DNA from: an uncultured Flavobacteriaceae bacterium
GTDB taxonomy: Bacteria; Bacteroidota; Bacteroidia; Flavobacteriales; Flavobacteriaceae
Direction: 5' to 3'
Length of the DNA: 64,000 nt
Assembly (NCBI GenBank): GCA_905181835.1
Contig: CAJIZF010000004.1
Span: 682,001 to 746,000, forward strand
Shown: piece by piece, positions 52,745-62,384 of the stretch
How the letters are laid out: every line of letters starts with the position of its first letter
Numbering within the stretch: position 1 is the stretch's first letter
Translations under genes and position numbers: made by a program
Notes under the pieces: generated by a model
Told to the model about the DNA's origin: nothing
Databases searched by the model: none
What the model saw: the letters and a program-made list of their open reading frames with translations, nothing else

Positions 52745-52777
52745 AAAAAAAAAGAGCCTGTCAATAACAGGCTCTTT
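52745..52777 (-). terminator. terminator of rho
   Basis: AAAGAGCCTGT / ACAGGCTCTTT stem (52751-52761, 52767-52777) with a U run on the minus strand, 22 bp past the rho stop. Paralogue of the hairpin at 1331. Confidence 0.8.
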
Positions 52778-52798
52778 GTATAAATAAGAAAACTTGTG

Positions 52799-54463
52799 TT
52801 AGCTATTCATGGAGATTAAAAATTCTTCGTTATTACGGGTGTTTTTAATTCTATCATTAATAAATTCCATCGCTTCGACAGGATTCATATCAGCTAGGTA
52901 TTTACGCAATACCCACATACGTTGTATGACATTTTCTCCAAGTAACAAATCGTCTCTTCTTGTACTCGAAGAGGTAAGATCTATAGCTGGGAATATTCTT
53001 CTATTCGATATTTTTCTATCCAATTGAAGTTCCATGTTACCAGTTCCTTTAAATTCTTCAAAAATTACTTCATCCATTTTAGAGCCGGTTTCAGTAAGCG
53101 CTGTAGCAATAATACTCAGAGATCCCCCTCCTTCAATATTACGTGCGGCTCCAAAAAATCGTTTTGGCTTATGAAGCGCATTTGCATCTACACCACCACT
53201 TAGTATTTTACCACTAGCAGGTTGAACGGTATTATAGGCTCTTGCAAGACGTGTAATGGAGTCCAGTAATATAACAACATCATGTCCACACTCTACTAAA
53301 CGTTTTGCTTTCTCTAAAACAAGGTTAGCAATTCGAACATGTTCTGTAGCTTCTTTATCAAAGGTAGAAGCCACAACTTCTCCTCGAACATTACGTTGCA
53401 TGTCAGTTACCTCTTCTGGACGCTCATCGATTAGAAGTATGATTTGGTATACTTCAGGATGATTCGCTGCGATTGCGTTAGCTACGTCTTTTAATAACAT
53501 AGTCTTACCAGTTTTTGGTTGTGAAACAATCATTCCACGTTGTCCTTTTCCTATGGGAGCAAACATATCAATAATCCTTGTTGATATACTAGATTGTCTG
53601 TCAGCAAGATTAAATTTTTCTTGAGGGAATAAAGGTGTTAAATGTTCAAAAGCAACTCGATCTCTAACAACATTTGGACTTTGACCATTTATCTTATTGA
53701 CTTTAATAAGTGGGAAATATTTTTCCCCTTCTTTTGGAGGTCTTACTTGTCCTAAAACCGTATCTCCAGTTTTCAAGCCAAATAATCTAATTTGAGATTG
53801 AGATACGTATATGTCGTCAGGTGAAGATAAATAATTGTAATCACTAGATCGCAAAAATCCATAACCATCTTGCATGATATCAAGTACTCCCTCACTTTCT
53901 ATAATTCCATCAAATTCAAATTCTGGTTGACGATACCTATTTCGAGTATCTTTATTACCATCTTTACTCCTATTTTGGTTGGGATTGTTATGCTCTTTTT
54001 TATTATTTTGATTATTCTGCCTAGGTTTTTGATCATTTTTTTGACGCTTATCTTCAGCGTTTTTATGATTGTGTTGAGGCTGCCTAGGTTTTTGCTCGTT
54101 TTTTTGATTAGTAGTTTCTTCTCCAGACTTGTTTTGCTGTGAACTACTTTTTTGAGCTTGAGGATTTTGACCTCTATTGTCTTCTCGTTTTGTACGTGGC
54201 CTAGTTTCTCTTTTTTGAGTTGATCTAGGTCGTTGTTCTTGAGTTTTACTAGAGACTTCTTTCGTTTCTTTTGCAACGCTATCTGTTGCAGAAGATTCAG
54301 CTAATACGGCTTTTACAGCTTGCGGGTTTGCTGCTTGATGATCTAATATTTTATATACTAAATCTAATTTTTTTAAGCTACGATATTTAGGAACACCTGA
54401 AGCTTTAGCAATTTCCTGTAATTCAGGTAATTTTTTTGCTTTTAATTCTGAAATTTCAAACAT
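52799..54463 (-). CDS. rho: transcription termination factor Rho
   Basis: 554 residues. An N-terminal Rho_N helical domain (1-45), then about 120 residues (60-180) of Lys/Asn/Gln/Arg-rich low complexity, a cold-shock-like RNA-binding domain (about 185-260: [15 protein letters not shown]), and the RecA-like motor with Walker A SQPKTGKT (314-321), [14 protein letters not shown] and [15 protein letters not shown]. It is a hexameric RNA helicase that ends transcription of untranslated RNA. The insertion is normal for Bacteroidota Rho. It is divergent from the DUF4293 gene. Confidence 0.97.
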   Translation of the reverse strand: MFEISELKAKKLPELQEIAKASGVPKYRSLKKLDLVYKILDHQAANPQAVKAVLAESSATDSVAKETKEVSSKTQEQRPRSTQKRETRPRTKREDNRGQNPQAQKSSSQQNKSGEETTNQKNEQKPRQPQHNHKNAEDKRQKNDQKPRQNNQNNKKEHNNPNQNRSKDGNKDTRNRYRQPEFEFDGIIESEGVLDIMQDGYGFLRSSDYNYLSSPDDIYVSQSQIRLFGLKTGDTVLGQVRPPKEGEKYFPLIKVNKINGQSPNVVRDRVAFEHLTPLFPQEKFNLADRQSSISTRIIDMFAPIGKGQRGMIVSQPKTGKTMLLKDVANAIAANHPEVYQIILLIDERPEEVTDMQRNVRGEVVASTFDKEATEHVRIANLVLEKAKRLVECGHDVVILLDSITRLARAYNTVQPASGKILSGGVDANALHKPKRFFGAARNIEGGGSLSIIATALTETGSKMDEVIFEEFKGTGNMELQLDRKISNRRIFPAIDLTSSSTRRDDLLLGENVIQRMWVLRKYLADMNPVEAMEFINDRIKNTRNNEEFLISMNS

Positions 54464-54664
54464 TTAAAATTTTTATGATTTTTTATTGATACTAATATGT
54501 AATTGTTGAAGTAGATTTTTTTTGAAAAAATATATGAAGACTAAGTAACCGCAACTGAAATGGTTACGTTTTGATATTGCAATTATACAACAATAATTTA
54601 GTAATTGGGTTTATTTTTTATAAAAAGATAATGTATTTTTGTAGCTTGAAAATAAAATAATATA
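54464..54664. other. divergent intergenic region rho / DUF4293
   Basis: 201 bp, AT-rich. TATTTTTG at 54634-54641 is a possible -7 box for the plus-strand gene. I see no clear promoter for rho, no hairpin and no open frame of interest. Confidence 0.35.
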
Positions 54665-55075
54665 ATGTTACAAAGGATTCAAACCATCTATTTGACTATA
54701 TCGGCAGCACTTTTAGGAGTGCTTTACCTATGGTTTCCTATTATTGTTTCTGAAGAGGGAACAGTTGTAGTTCGAAATGATGAGCCTATCATGTTAGGAT
54801 TAATTTTTGGATCTATTTTACTTGTATTTATTTCAATCTTTAGCTACAAAAAACGAAAATCACAGTTTGTGATCAATCGTTTAAACATCATATTAAATTT
54901 TTTTTTACTGGGAGTTTTCGTGTATCGATCACTAACGTTATCCGGAGAAACATTAGTTTCTGAGAAGGGTATTGGAGTTTTTCTTCCTATCATTTCTATC
55001 GTTTTTTTAGTCATGGCCAATAAGGCCATTAAAAAGGATGAAGACCTCGTAAAATCTGTAGATCGATTGCGCTAA
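54665..55075 (+). CDS. DUF4293 family membrane protein
   Basis: 136 residues with four hydrophobic segments and a short charged C-terminus (KAIKKDEDLVKSVDRLR). The start MLQRIQTIYLTISAALLGVL is typical of DUF4293, a Bacteroidota-specific inner-membrane family of unknown function that very often lies next to rho, as here. It is closed by a strong terminator at 55102. Confidence 0.9.
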   Translation: MLQRIQTIYLTISAALLGVLYLWFPIIVSEEGTVVVRNDEPIMLGLIFGSILLVFISIFSYKKRKSQFVINRLNIILNFFLLGVFVYRSLTLSGETLVSEKGIGVFLPIISIVFLVMANKAIKKDEDLVKSVDRLR

Positions 55076-55101
55076 ACCACAAATCTTAGTATATTAGTGC
55101 G

Positions 55102-55137
55102 AAACCCTAAAAGAATGCCATCTTTTAGGGTTTTTTT
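55102..55137 (+). terminator. Rho-independent terminator after DUF4293
   Basis: A perfect 13-bp stem AAACCCTAAAAGA / TCTTTTAGGGTTT around ATGCCA, followed by a T run. Confidence 0.92.
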
Positions 55138-55198
55138 GTGCTTGATTGTTTAATCTTAAAATGATTCTACTATATTTAACGATTATTAAAAACCCATT

Positions 55199-58100
55199 AT
55201 GAAAAACAGTACCCTAATTTCACTATCTTTTTTTCTGATTACTTTTCTTAGTTCCGCACAGGGGATTTCTGATCAAATAAATAATCAGCTCGCAGCACTT
55301 GTAGCCAATAATGAACTTTTATTAGAAGACATTCAATGGGAGCTTTCTAGTGATCATATTAGTGGTACTAGTGGAGTTCATCATATATATTACAGTCAGA
55401 TATTTAACGATATTGAAGTTTTTGGATCTCAATCCAGTCTTCACATCTTAGAGGATGGAACCGTACTATCTGCGACTAATAATTTTATTTTTAAAATTAC
55501 TGCTAAGTTGAAAAATTCAATAAATACGAGTTTAACAGCTGTTCAAGCCATTCAATCTGCTGCTAACCAACTCCAATACTCCATTACAAATGAGCTTTTC
55601 GTGTTAGAAAGTTTTGCCGGTGTGAGTCAAAGACAAATTATTAGTAATGGGGGGATGTCTTTAAGTCCAATCCCAGCAAAATTAATGTATCAACTGGTGG
55701 ACGATCAATTAAAACTAGTTTGGGATTTATCCATACAAGAAAAAAGTCAAAAAAATTGGTGGAATATTCGTGTAGATGCTACTACCGGAAACATTATAGA
55801 TAAAAATAATTATTTATTAAGTTGTGGTTTTGATCATCAACATGAGGAATCCTTAAATTATAACAAAAACCTTTATAATGTTTTAGATTATAAGAACTCT
55901 GATTTAGTTACTATGGCTAACTGTGATGAATGTTACGAAGTATTCGCTATGCCCGTTGAAAGCCCATACTATGGAGAACGAACCATAGAAGTACAACCTG
56001 CTTATTTAACAGCTTCACCTTATGGATGGCACGATGTAGATGGGATCACTGGTGCAGATTTTACAGTGACAAAAGGAAATAATGTTGATGCCTATGAGGA
56101 TGGAGACAATATTGGATATCAACCAGATGGAAATGGACAATTAGATTTTTCGGGATACCCTTTCGATCCCATTTATTCAAATACAAATCAGTATGAAGAT
56201 GCGGCGATCACTAATTTATTTTATTGGAATAATATTATTCATGATTTAGTGTATGTTTATGGATTTGATGAAGAAGCTGGTAATTTTCAAGAAAACAATT
56301 ATGGGAATGGTGGTTCTGAAAGTGATTCAGTGAACGCAGAGGCTCAAGACGGATCAGGTACTTGTAATGCAAATTTTGGCACACCGCCTGACGGTAGCAA
56401 TCCAACCATGCAAATGTATGTTTGTAATGATAAAGACGGTGATTTTGACAATCTAGTAATTGTTCACGAATACGGTCATGGTATTTCCAATCGACTCACA
56501 GGTGGTCCAACAAATACTGGCTGTCTCAATAATAATGAACAAATGGGAGAAGGCTGGAGTGACTACTATGGTGTTTTAATGACTATCAAGCCAGGAGATT
56601 CGGGAACAGACGCTCGAGGTATTGGTACTTATTTATTTGGACAAGGTGCAGGTGCGGATGGAATTCGCCCTTATCCTTACAGTACCGATTTAGCTATTAA
56701 CCCACAAACTTATGATGATATTTGTAATCTAGCCATTCCTCATGGTGTTGGTTCCGTTTGGGCTACTGCTCTTTGGGAAGTAACTTGGGCATTAATTGAT
56801 GATTACGGTTTTGATACCGACTTTTATAATTTTACTGGAGATATTGATCAAGATGCCGGAAATATTCAAGCATTTGCTTTGGTAACAGAGGGAATGAAAT
56901 TACAACCTTGTAATCCGAGTTTTATTGATGGAAGAGATGCTATAATTGCAGCAGATTTAGCAATTTACGGAGGAGCTAATGAATGCTTGTTATGGGAGGC
57001 ATTTGCTAAAAGAGGACTTGGATTTAGTGCTGATGCTGGAAGTTCTGGTTCTACTTGCGATGGTACCCCAGCTTTTGATTCGCCAGTGCCCGCTATTAAC
57101 ACCGAAGAATCTATTTGTGAAGGTCAAGGCCTACAAATATTTGGAGGAGGAACTCCAATAGGTGGTGTTTACTCTGGGACAGGGGTTACAGATGACGGGA
57201 ATGGTCTTAGCTATACTTTTGATCCTTCAATTGCAGGAATTGGTTTTCATACCATTGCTTATGAAGTTACTTCGCAGTGTGCTAGCGGTTCAGTTACAGA
57301 TACCATTGAAGTCACAGATAATCTTCCAGAAATTACCTGCCAAGATATTACTCTTGAGCTTGATGCCAACGGAGAAGTGGTGTTGGAGATACCTAACGTA
57401 GTTACCAATTTAGAAGCTGGAGCCTTGGTGATAGACCAGACTGGTGTTTTCGCTCCCATTGATATTACAACTTCAGGTGCCGTGGTGAGTCTAGGTGACG
57501 ATGAAGTTTCTGGTGCACAACCTATTGGATTTTCTTTTAATTATTATGGATCTGACTATACAGATTTCTTTATTTCATCAAATGGCTTTATAACTTTTGA
57601 TTCAAATTCGGCAAATGGTTGTTGTAGCGGAGGACTTATCCCAAGTCCTGGAGATGAAAATAACCTTATAGCGCTTGTGTGGGAAGATCTTGATCCTAGT
57701 GCTGGAGGAGTTATTAGATACGAAACTATTGGTATTGCTCCTGATCGTATTTTGGTAATGGAATACGATAATGTTCCTTATTATGGTGTTGATGATCTTG
57801 TTAAAGTACAACTGCAATTACATGAGGACAGTAATAGAATTGAAATTCACAGCACTAATATACCAGCTAACGGAGATGCAACTCAAGGGGTTGAAAACTT
57901 AGATGGAACAGAGGGGATTGCAACTCCAGGACGAAACGCTCAATCTTGGAGCGCATCAGAAGATTATGTAGCGTTCTTTTATGAGCCGGGGGGACCAGCG
58001 GACAATTGTGGCTTATCAACGTCTATTGATTTGAGTCAAACCCTATTTACTTGTAGCGATTTAGGAGACAATACGATAACAATTACCTTGACTGATACAG

Positions 58101-58429
58101 ATGGTAATGCTGCTACTTGCACATCAATAGTAACCATAACCGATCCTTTAGTAGTTTGTGCTTTAGGAAATCAGGAGAATGAATTAGATAGTAGCATTCG
58201 TCTTTTTCCAAATCCTACCAATGGTCAGCTCACATTATTTAACGAAAATAATATGGATATTGAAACTATTACGATTTTTGACTTTAACGGGCGAACAATT
58301 CAAGAGCTAGTAGTAGAAGAATCCTCTGTAAATATTAATTTTTCAATAGCGAATATTGCTCAAGGAATTTACTTTGTGAAAATTAAAACCGATGAAGCGA
58401 GTGTCGTAAAGAGAGTTTTAAAACAATAA
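55199..58429 (+). CDS. M36 (fungalysin-type) metalloprotease with T9SS type A sorting domain
   Basis: 1,076 residues. Signal peptide (MKNSTLISLSFFLITFLSSAQ), FTP/PepSY-like propeptide (about 25-200), then an M36 catalytic domain with zinc site HEYGHGISNRLTGG (His423, Glu424, His427) and the third ligand Glu451 in GEGWSDYYG. After about residue 625 comes a short Gly-rich beta domain (GGVYSGTGVTDDG), then a HYR module split by a nidogen-like domain of about 180 residues (SFNYYGSDYTDFFISSNGF), HYR closing strands (DNCGLSTSIDL, NTITITLTDTDGN), and a type A sorting domain (LFPNPTNGQLTLF). An extracellular protease exported by T9SS; no break in frame. It lies between genes that are commonly neighbours in relatives, so it may be an insertion. 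Confidence 0.92.
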   Translation: MKNSTLISLSFFLITFLSSAQGISDQINNQLAALVANNELLLEDIQWELSSDHISGTSGVHHIYYSQIFNDIEVFGSQSSLHILEDGTVLSATNNFIFKITAKLKNSINTSLTAVQAIQSAANQLQYSITNELFVLESFAGVSQRQIISNGGMSLSPIPAKLMYQLVDDQLKLVWDLSIQEKSQKNWWNIRVDATTGNIIDKNNYLLSCGFDHQHEESLNYNKNLYNVLDYKNSDLVTMANCDECYEVFAMPVESPYYGERTIEVQPAYLTASPYGWHDVDGITGADFTVTKGNNVDAYEDGDNIGYQPDGNGQLDFSGYPFDPIYSNTNQYEDAAITNLFYWNNIIHDLVYVYGFDEEAGNFQENNYGNGGSESDSVNAEAQDGSGTCNANFGTPPDGSNPTMQMYVCNDKDGDFDNLVIVHEYGHGISNRLTGGPTNTGCLNNNEQMGEGWSDYYGVLMTIKPGDSGTDARGIGTYLFGQGAGADGIRPYPYSTDLAINPQTYDDICNLAIPHGVGSVWATALWEVTWALIDDYGFDTDFYNFTGDIDQDAGNIQAFALVTEGMKLQPCNPSFIDGRDAIIAADLAIYGGANECLLWEAFAKRGLGFSADAGSSGSTCDGTPAFDSPVPAINTEESICEGQGLQIFGGGTPIGGVYSGTGVTDDGNGLSYTFDPSIAGIGFHTIAYEVTSQCASGSVTDTIEVTDNLPEITCQDITLELDANGEVVLEIPNVVTNLEAGALVIDQTGVFAPIDITTSGAVVSLGDDEVSGAQPIGFSFNYYGSDYTDFFISSNGFITFDSNSANGCCSGGLIPSPGDENNLIALVWEDLDPSAGGVIRYETIGIAPDRILVMEYDNVPYYGVDDLVKVQLQLHEDSNRIEIHSTNIPANGDATQGVENLDGTEGIATPGRNAQSWSASEDYVAFFYEPGGPADNCGLSTSIDLSQTLFTCSDLGDNTITITLTDTDGNAATCTSIVTITDPLVVCALGNQENELDSSIRLFPNPTNGQLTLFNENNMDIETITIFDFNGRTIQELVVEESSVNINFSIANIAQGIYFVKIKTDEASVVKRVLKQ

Positions 58430-58445
58430 AACCACTAAAATATTA

Positions 58446-58480
58446 AACTAAACCCTGTCTTTAAAGTCAGGGTTTTAGTT
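58446..58480. terminator. bidirectional terminator between convergent genes
   Basis: AACTAAACCCTG pairs with CAGGGTTTTAGTT (one bulged T). The minus-strand stop codon (58475-58477) lies within the stem. Confidence 0.75.
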
Positions 58481-58969
58481 ACGTTGAATTTCAATTACTT
58501 CCAGTTTTTGTATTTTATCTTTATGGATTTCGAAGCGTAACATTGTTCTTACTTGATGAAAACCGTGAATACCTGCAGCCCCAGGATTCATGTGTAGTAA
58601 ACCTAGTTTTTTATCATTTATTACTTTTAAAATATGTGAATGACCTGTAATAAATAATTTAGGAGAATTGTTTTTTAATGATTCTCTTAAACTTGGAGTA
58701 TATCTTCCGGGATAGCCACCAATGTGTGTTATCCAAACATCTATTTCTTCGCAAAAAAATCGGTTGTGTAACGGAAACTCACTACGGATCAAGGCATTAT
58801 CAATATTTCCATAAACAGCTCTTAACGGTTTTAGTTTTTTGATTTCATCGGTGACTTTTATATCTCCAATATCGCCTGCGTGCCAAACTTCATCTGCTTG
58901 GTTGATGTATTTTAACATGGCCTTGTCTAGGTGACTGTGAGTGTCAGAAAGTAATAAAATCTTTTTCAT
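58475..58969 (-). CDS. metallophosphoesterase, YfcE/MJ0936 family
   Basis: 164 residues. The calcineurin-like phosphoesterase motifs are in order: LLSDTHSHLD (residues 6-15), HAGDIGD, YGNIDN, and TGHSH with a final GLLHMNPG. Members hydrolyse phosphodiesters in vitro; the physiological substrate is unclear. It is divergent from truA with a short spacer. Confidence 0.92.
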   Translation of the reverse strand: MKKILLLSDTHSHLDKAMLKYINQADEVWHAGDIGDIKVTDEIKKLKPLRAVYGNIDNALIRSEFPLHNRFFCEEIDVWITHIGGYPGRYTPSLRESLKNNSPKLFITGHSHILKVINDKKLGLLHMNPGAAGIHGFHQVRTMLRFEIHKDKIQKLEVIEIQRN

Positions 58970-59021
58970 TCAAATAAAAAAATTAGCATGGGTATAACAA
59001 AACCTAAAATTTCTCTTTTTG

Positions 59022-59029
59022 TATCTTTG
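59022..59029 (+). promoter_or_regulatory. -7 promoter box for truA
   Basis: TATCTTTG, 23 bp before the TTG start at 59053. No convincing -33 element. Confidence 0.4.
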
Positions 59030-59052
59030 GTTTTTCAAAAATACAAGATTCA

Positions 59053-59799
59053 TTGCGATATTTTATAGAAATAGCATATTCAGGACAAAACTACCATGGT
59101 TGGCAAAACCAACCTAATTCAATTACCGTTCAAGAGGTTCTAGAAAATGCATTATCTACACTATTAAGAACTAAAATAAAGGTAATGGGAGCTGGTAGAA
59201 CAGACGCTGGTGTTCACGCAAAACAATTATTCGCTCATTTTGATTATCAAAAAATTAATTCAGTCGATGATTTGATGTTTAAGTTAAACTCTTTTTTAGC
59301 TAATGATATATCTGTTCAGAATTTATTTCAAGTTAATGACGACATACATGCGCGTTTTAGTGCGTTAGAAAGAGAATATCACTATATAGTTTCATTAGAA
59401 AAAAATCCTTTTACGAAAGACTTTTCTTATCTAATTCATCAGAAACCAAATATTGATTTAATGAATCAGGCTGCAAATGAGCTATTGAACTATAAAGATT
59501 TTCAATGTTTTTCACGCTCCAACTCCGATGTAAAAACGTATTATTGTGATGTGAAAGTTGCAAGCTGGAAATCTTTAGGAAACCAGTTAGTATTTACCAT
59601 TAAAGCAGATCGTTTTTTAAGGAATATGGTAAGAGCAATTGTTGGAACCCTATTAGATGTTGGTTTTGAAAAAACATCGCTGTCTGAATTTCATGAAATT
59701 ATAAAAAGCAAAGATAGAAGTAAGGCAGGAACTTCTGCACCAGCAAAAGGCTTAGTATTGACTAAAGTGATTTATCCTGAGCAAATTAAAATGAATTAA
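59053..59799 (+). CDS. truA: tRNA pseudouridine(38-40) synthase TruA
   Basis: 248 residues. The start is TTG at 59053: it gives the family-typical N-terminus RYFIEIAYSGQNYHGWQ, and no ATG fits. The catalytic motif GAGRTDAGVHA has Asp51. RFLRNMVRAIVGTLLDVG near the C-terminus is also conserved. It modifies U38-U40 in the anticodon arm. It is 18 bp before the ABC exporter, so likely co-transcribed. Confidence 0.95.
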   Translation: MRYFIEIAYSGQNYHGWQNQPNSITVQEVLENALSTLLRTKIKVMGAGRTDAGVHAKQLFAHFDYQKINSVDDLMFKLNSFLANDISVQNLFQVNDDIHARFSALEREYHYIVSLEKNPFTKDFSYLIHQKPNIDLMNQAANELLNYKDFQCFSRSNSDVKTYYCDVKVASWKSLGNQLVFTIKADRFLRNMVRAIVGTLLDVGFEKTSLSEFHEIIKSKDRSKAGTSAPAKGLVLTKVIYPEQIKMN

Positions 59800-59817
59800 A
59801 GAATACTACGTTAAAAA

Positions 59818-61581
59818 ATGGCAGAATCAGGCAAGGCATTTAATTTAAATCTTTTTAAAAGACTATTAGGGTATGCAAACAATTATAAAGGAACATTTTT
59901 ATATGTTGCCTTAGCCGCAGTTTTAATATCTGTCTTGGGAGTTTTACGCCCCTTGATTATGCAAAAAACAATTGACGAGTCCATAGTTCCAAAGGACATG
60001 GAAAACCTTGTTTTTTATATTAGTCTAATGGTTGGTGTTTTGATTTTGGAAGTTATCTTTATGTTGACTTTTATATTCTTCACGAATTGGCTAGGGCAAA
60101 ATGTTATCAGGGATATTAGGGTAAAACTGTTTAAATTAATGCTTGGTTTTAAGCAAAAATATTACGATACAAGTGCGGTTGGGAGGTTAACAACTAGAGC
60201 AGTTAATGATATAGAAACAATTTCGAGTATTTTTAGTCAGGGACTGTTTGTGATAATTAGTGATCTACTTAAAATGGGAGTAATCATGGGCGTGATGTTC
60301 TACAAAAGTTGGCAGCTAACGCTTATTGTGTTTTCTATTTTACCTATTATATTATATGCTACCAGAGTATTTCAGAGAGCTATGAAATCTGCTTTTGAGG
60401 AAGTTAGAGCTCAAGTTGCCAATTTAAACTCCTTTGTTCAAGAACGAATTACTGGAATGAAAATCGTACAGATTTTTTCCCGTGAAAAAACAGAATATAA
60501 AGAGTTTAAAAAAATCAATGAAAAACATAAAAGAGCCTGGGTAAAAACAGTTTGGTATAACTCCATATTTTTTCCGATAGCCGAGATGGCCTCTTCTGTT
60601 TCAATTGGTTTAGTGGTCTGGTATGGCGGGTTAAATGCCGCCGAGGGTGGAATTATTACCCTAGGAGTTATAGTCGCCTTTATCGAATTGTCTCAAATGC
60701 TGTTTAGACCCCTCAGACAAATTGCTGATAAATTTAATACCCTACAAATGGGAATGGTTGCTGCACAGAGAGTTTTCGATGTTTTAGACACTAACTCTAA
60801 AATTGAGGATAAAGGAACTTTACTATTAGATAGAGCTGATGGATCGATAGAATTTAAGAAGGTTCGTTTTAGTTATATTGAAAATGAGGAAGTCATCAAA
60901 GGAATTTCTTTTACTGTAAATCAAGGGGAAACGGTCGCAATAGTTGGCGCAACAGGCGCTGGTAAATCGACTATTATTAATTTATTATCTCGTTTTTATG
61001 AAATTGATAGTGGAGAAATTTCCATAAATAATAAACTCATAAATAATTATACTTTAAAATCTTTGAGAAGTCATATAGCTGTTGTACTACAGGATGTTTT
61101 TTTATTTGCAGATTCTATTTTTAATAATATCACTCTTAACAATAAAAACATTTCTGAAGAACAAGTTATTGAGGCTGCTAAAGAAATAGGTGTACATAAA
61201 TTTATTAACGAATTGCCTAATAATTATCATTACAACGTAAAGGAAAGAGGTGTTATGTTATCTTCAGGTCAACGACAATTACTGGCTTTTTTGAGAGCTT
61301 ACTTAAGTAGTCCGAGTATTTTAGTTTTAGATGAAGCTACTTCCTCTGTGGATTCTTACTCCGAAGAAATGATACAAATTGCTACCGATAAAATTACAAA
61401 AGGGAGAACTTCAATTATTATCGCTCATCGTCTTGCTACCATCAAAAAAGCAGATAAAATTATTGTTATGGAAGCAGGAAAAATAGTTGAAATTGGTTCT
61501 CACTACGATTTGATTAAGAAAGAAAAAGGATATTATAAAAATCTTTACGAAGTTCAATTTTTAAAGGAGCAAACTGTTTAA
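59818..61581 (+). CDS. ABC exporter, fused membrane and ATPase domains (MsbA/MdlB-like)
   Basis: 587 residues: six transmembrane segments in residues 1-310, then an ATP-binding cassette. Walker A GATGAGKS (377-384), signature LSSGQ (481-485), Walker B ILVLDEATS (501-509) and the switch His in IIAHRLATI. A half-transporter that must dimerise; this group exports lipids, peptides or drugs, and the substrate cannot be read from sequence. It follows truA closely, and its stop lies next to that of cdaA (convergent, no gap). Confidence 0.92.
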   Translation: MAESGKAFNLNLFKRLLGYANNYKGTFLYVALAAVLISVLGVLRPLIMQKTIDESIVPKDMENLVFYISLMVGVLILEVIFMLTFIFFTNWLGQNVIRDIRVKLFKLMLGFKQKYYDTSAVGRLTTRAVNDIETISSIFSQGLFVIISDLLKMGVIMGVMFYKSWQLTLIVFSILPIILYATRVFQRAMKSAFEEVRAQVANLNSFVQERITGMKIVQIFSREKTEYKEFKKINEKHKRAWVKTVWYNSIFFPIAEMASSVSIGLVVWYGGLNAAEGGIITLGVIVAFIELSQMLFRPLRQIADKFNTLQMGMVAAQRVFDVLDTNSKIEDKGTLLLDRADGSIEFKKVRFSYIENEEVIKGISFTVNQGETVAIVGATGAGKSTIINLLSRFYEIDSGEISINNKLINNYTLKSLRSHIAVVLQDVFLFADSIFNNITLNNKNISEEQVIEAAKEIGVHKFINELPNNYHYNVKERGVMLSSGQRQLLAFLRAYLSSPSILVLDEATSSVDSYSEEMIQIATDKITKGRTSIIIAHRLATIKKADKIIVMEAGKIVEIGSHYDLIKKEKGYYKNLYEVQFLKEQTV

Positions 61582-62352
61582 TTATACTAAGTCGTCTTCC
61601 AAAAGTTCATTTAAATTTTCCATGTCGTCAAATAAAACAAAGTTACCATCTTTAATATATGATATTTGTCCGTTTTCTTCCGACACTGTTATGCAAACTG
61701 CATCTGTTTTTTCCGAAATACTTATCGCTGCTCTGTGTCGCAAGCCAAAACGCTGAGGTATTTCATGATCGTTTGTTACAGGAAGCACCACTCTAGTTGC
61801 GGTAATAACTCCTTCCTCTATGATTGTTGCTCCATCATGCAGTGGACTATTTTTATAAAATATACTTTCAATAATAGCCTGATTAATTTCAATAAACATT
61901 TCGTCGCCAGTACTTTTTACAAAATCTAAACTATTATTTCGTTTAAATACTAGTAGTGCCCCTGTATTAGATTTACTTAATTTTTTACAAGCGAGCGTTA
62001 CTGCTTCAATGGAAGATTCTAATTTGCTGTCTGAGGTCGATCTAAACTGCTTTAATATTTTCTTTCTGGCACTAAAATTAGTAGATCCTAACATTAATAA
62101 GAAACGTCTTATCTCTTGTTGAAAAACCACCACCAGAGCCACCATTCCAACTCCAAGAAATCCACCAAGTATCTTGCTAAACATCTCCATCTCTAAAAGC
62201 TCTGTTATTTTCCAAATGGCATATACAATTACAATACCAAGAAAAATATTGATAGCAACGGTTCCTTTTATTAATTTGTATATATAGTACAACAGAAACG
62301 CAACTAGTACGATATCTATCATGTCTATAATTCTAATATCAAATAATTCCAA
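61582..62352 (-). CDS. cdaA: diadenylate cyclase CdaA
   Basis: Makes cyclic di-AMP from two ATP. 256 residues: three N-terminal transmembrane segments (about 10-80), a linker helix, and a DisA_N domain with the active-site motifs DGA (173-175, in SPLHDGATII) and RHR (205-207, in RFGLRHRAAIS). Membrane-bound, cytoplasmic catalytic domain. It follows folP on the same strand (32-bp gap), a common flavobacterial pairing. Confidence 0.94.
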   Translation of the reverse strand: MELFDIRIIDMIDIVLVAFLLYYIYKLIKGTVAINIFLGIVIVYAIWKITELLEMEMFSKILGGFLGVGMVALVVVFQQEIRRFLLMLGSTNFSARKKILKQFRSTSDSKLESSIEAVTLACKKLSKSNTGALLVFKRNNSLDFVKSTGDEMFIEINQAIIESIFYKNSPLHDGATIIEEGVITATRVVLPVTNDHEIPQRFGLRHRAAISISEKTDAVCITVSEENGQISYIKDGNFVLFDDMENLNELLEDDLV

Positions 62353-62384
62353 TGAGTTTGAGCTTTTTGTAAAAGTACTTTTTA

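Larger units (their letters stand above)
52648..52798. repeat. duplicated intergenic flank (partner 1230-1377)
   Basis: After the terminator, both places carry AGACTTTAGTTGATTCC, CAGAAGTTGACTTG, an AAGAGA stretch and the GAGCCTGT hairpin followed by GTATAAATAAGAAAA, with scattered substitutions. One copy abuts rho, the other the first giant gene. Confidence 0.75.

Noticed and set aside
53899-54276. Alternative frames within the rho insertion (53899-54276 minus, 53870-54142 plus)
   Set aside because: They arise from the A-rich Lys/Asn/Gln codons; the Rho frame explains the sequence.
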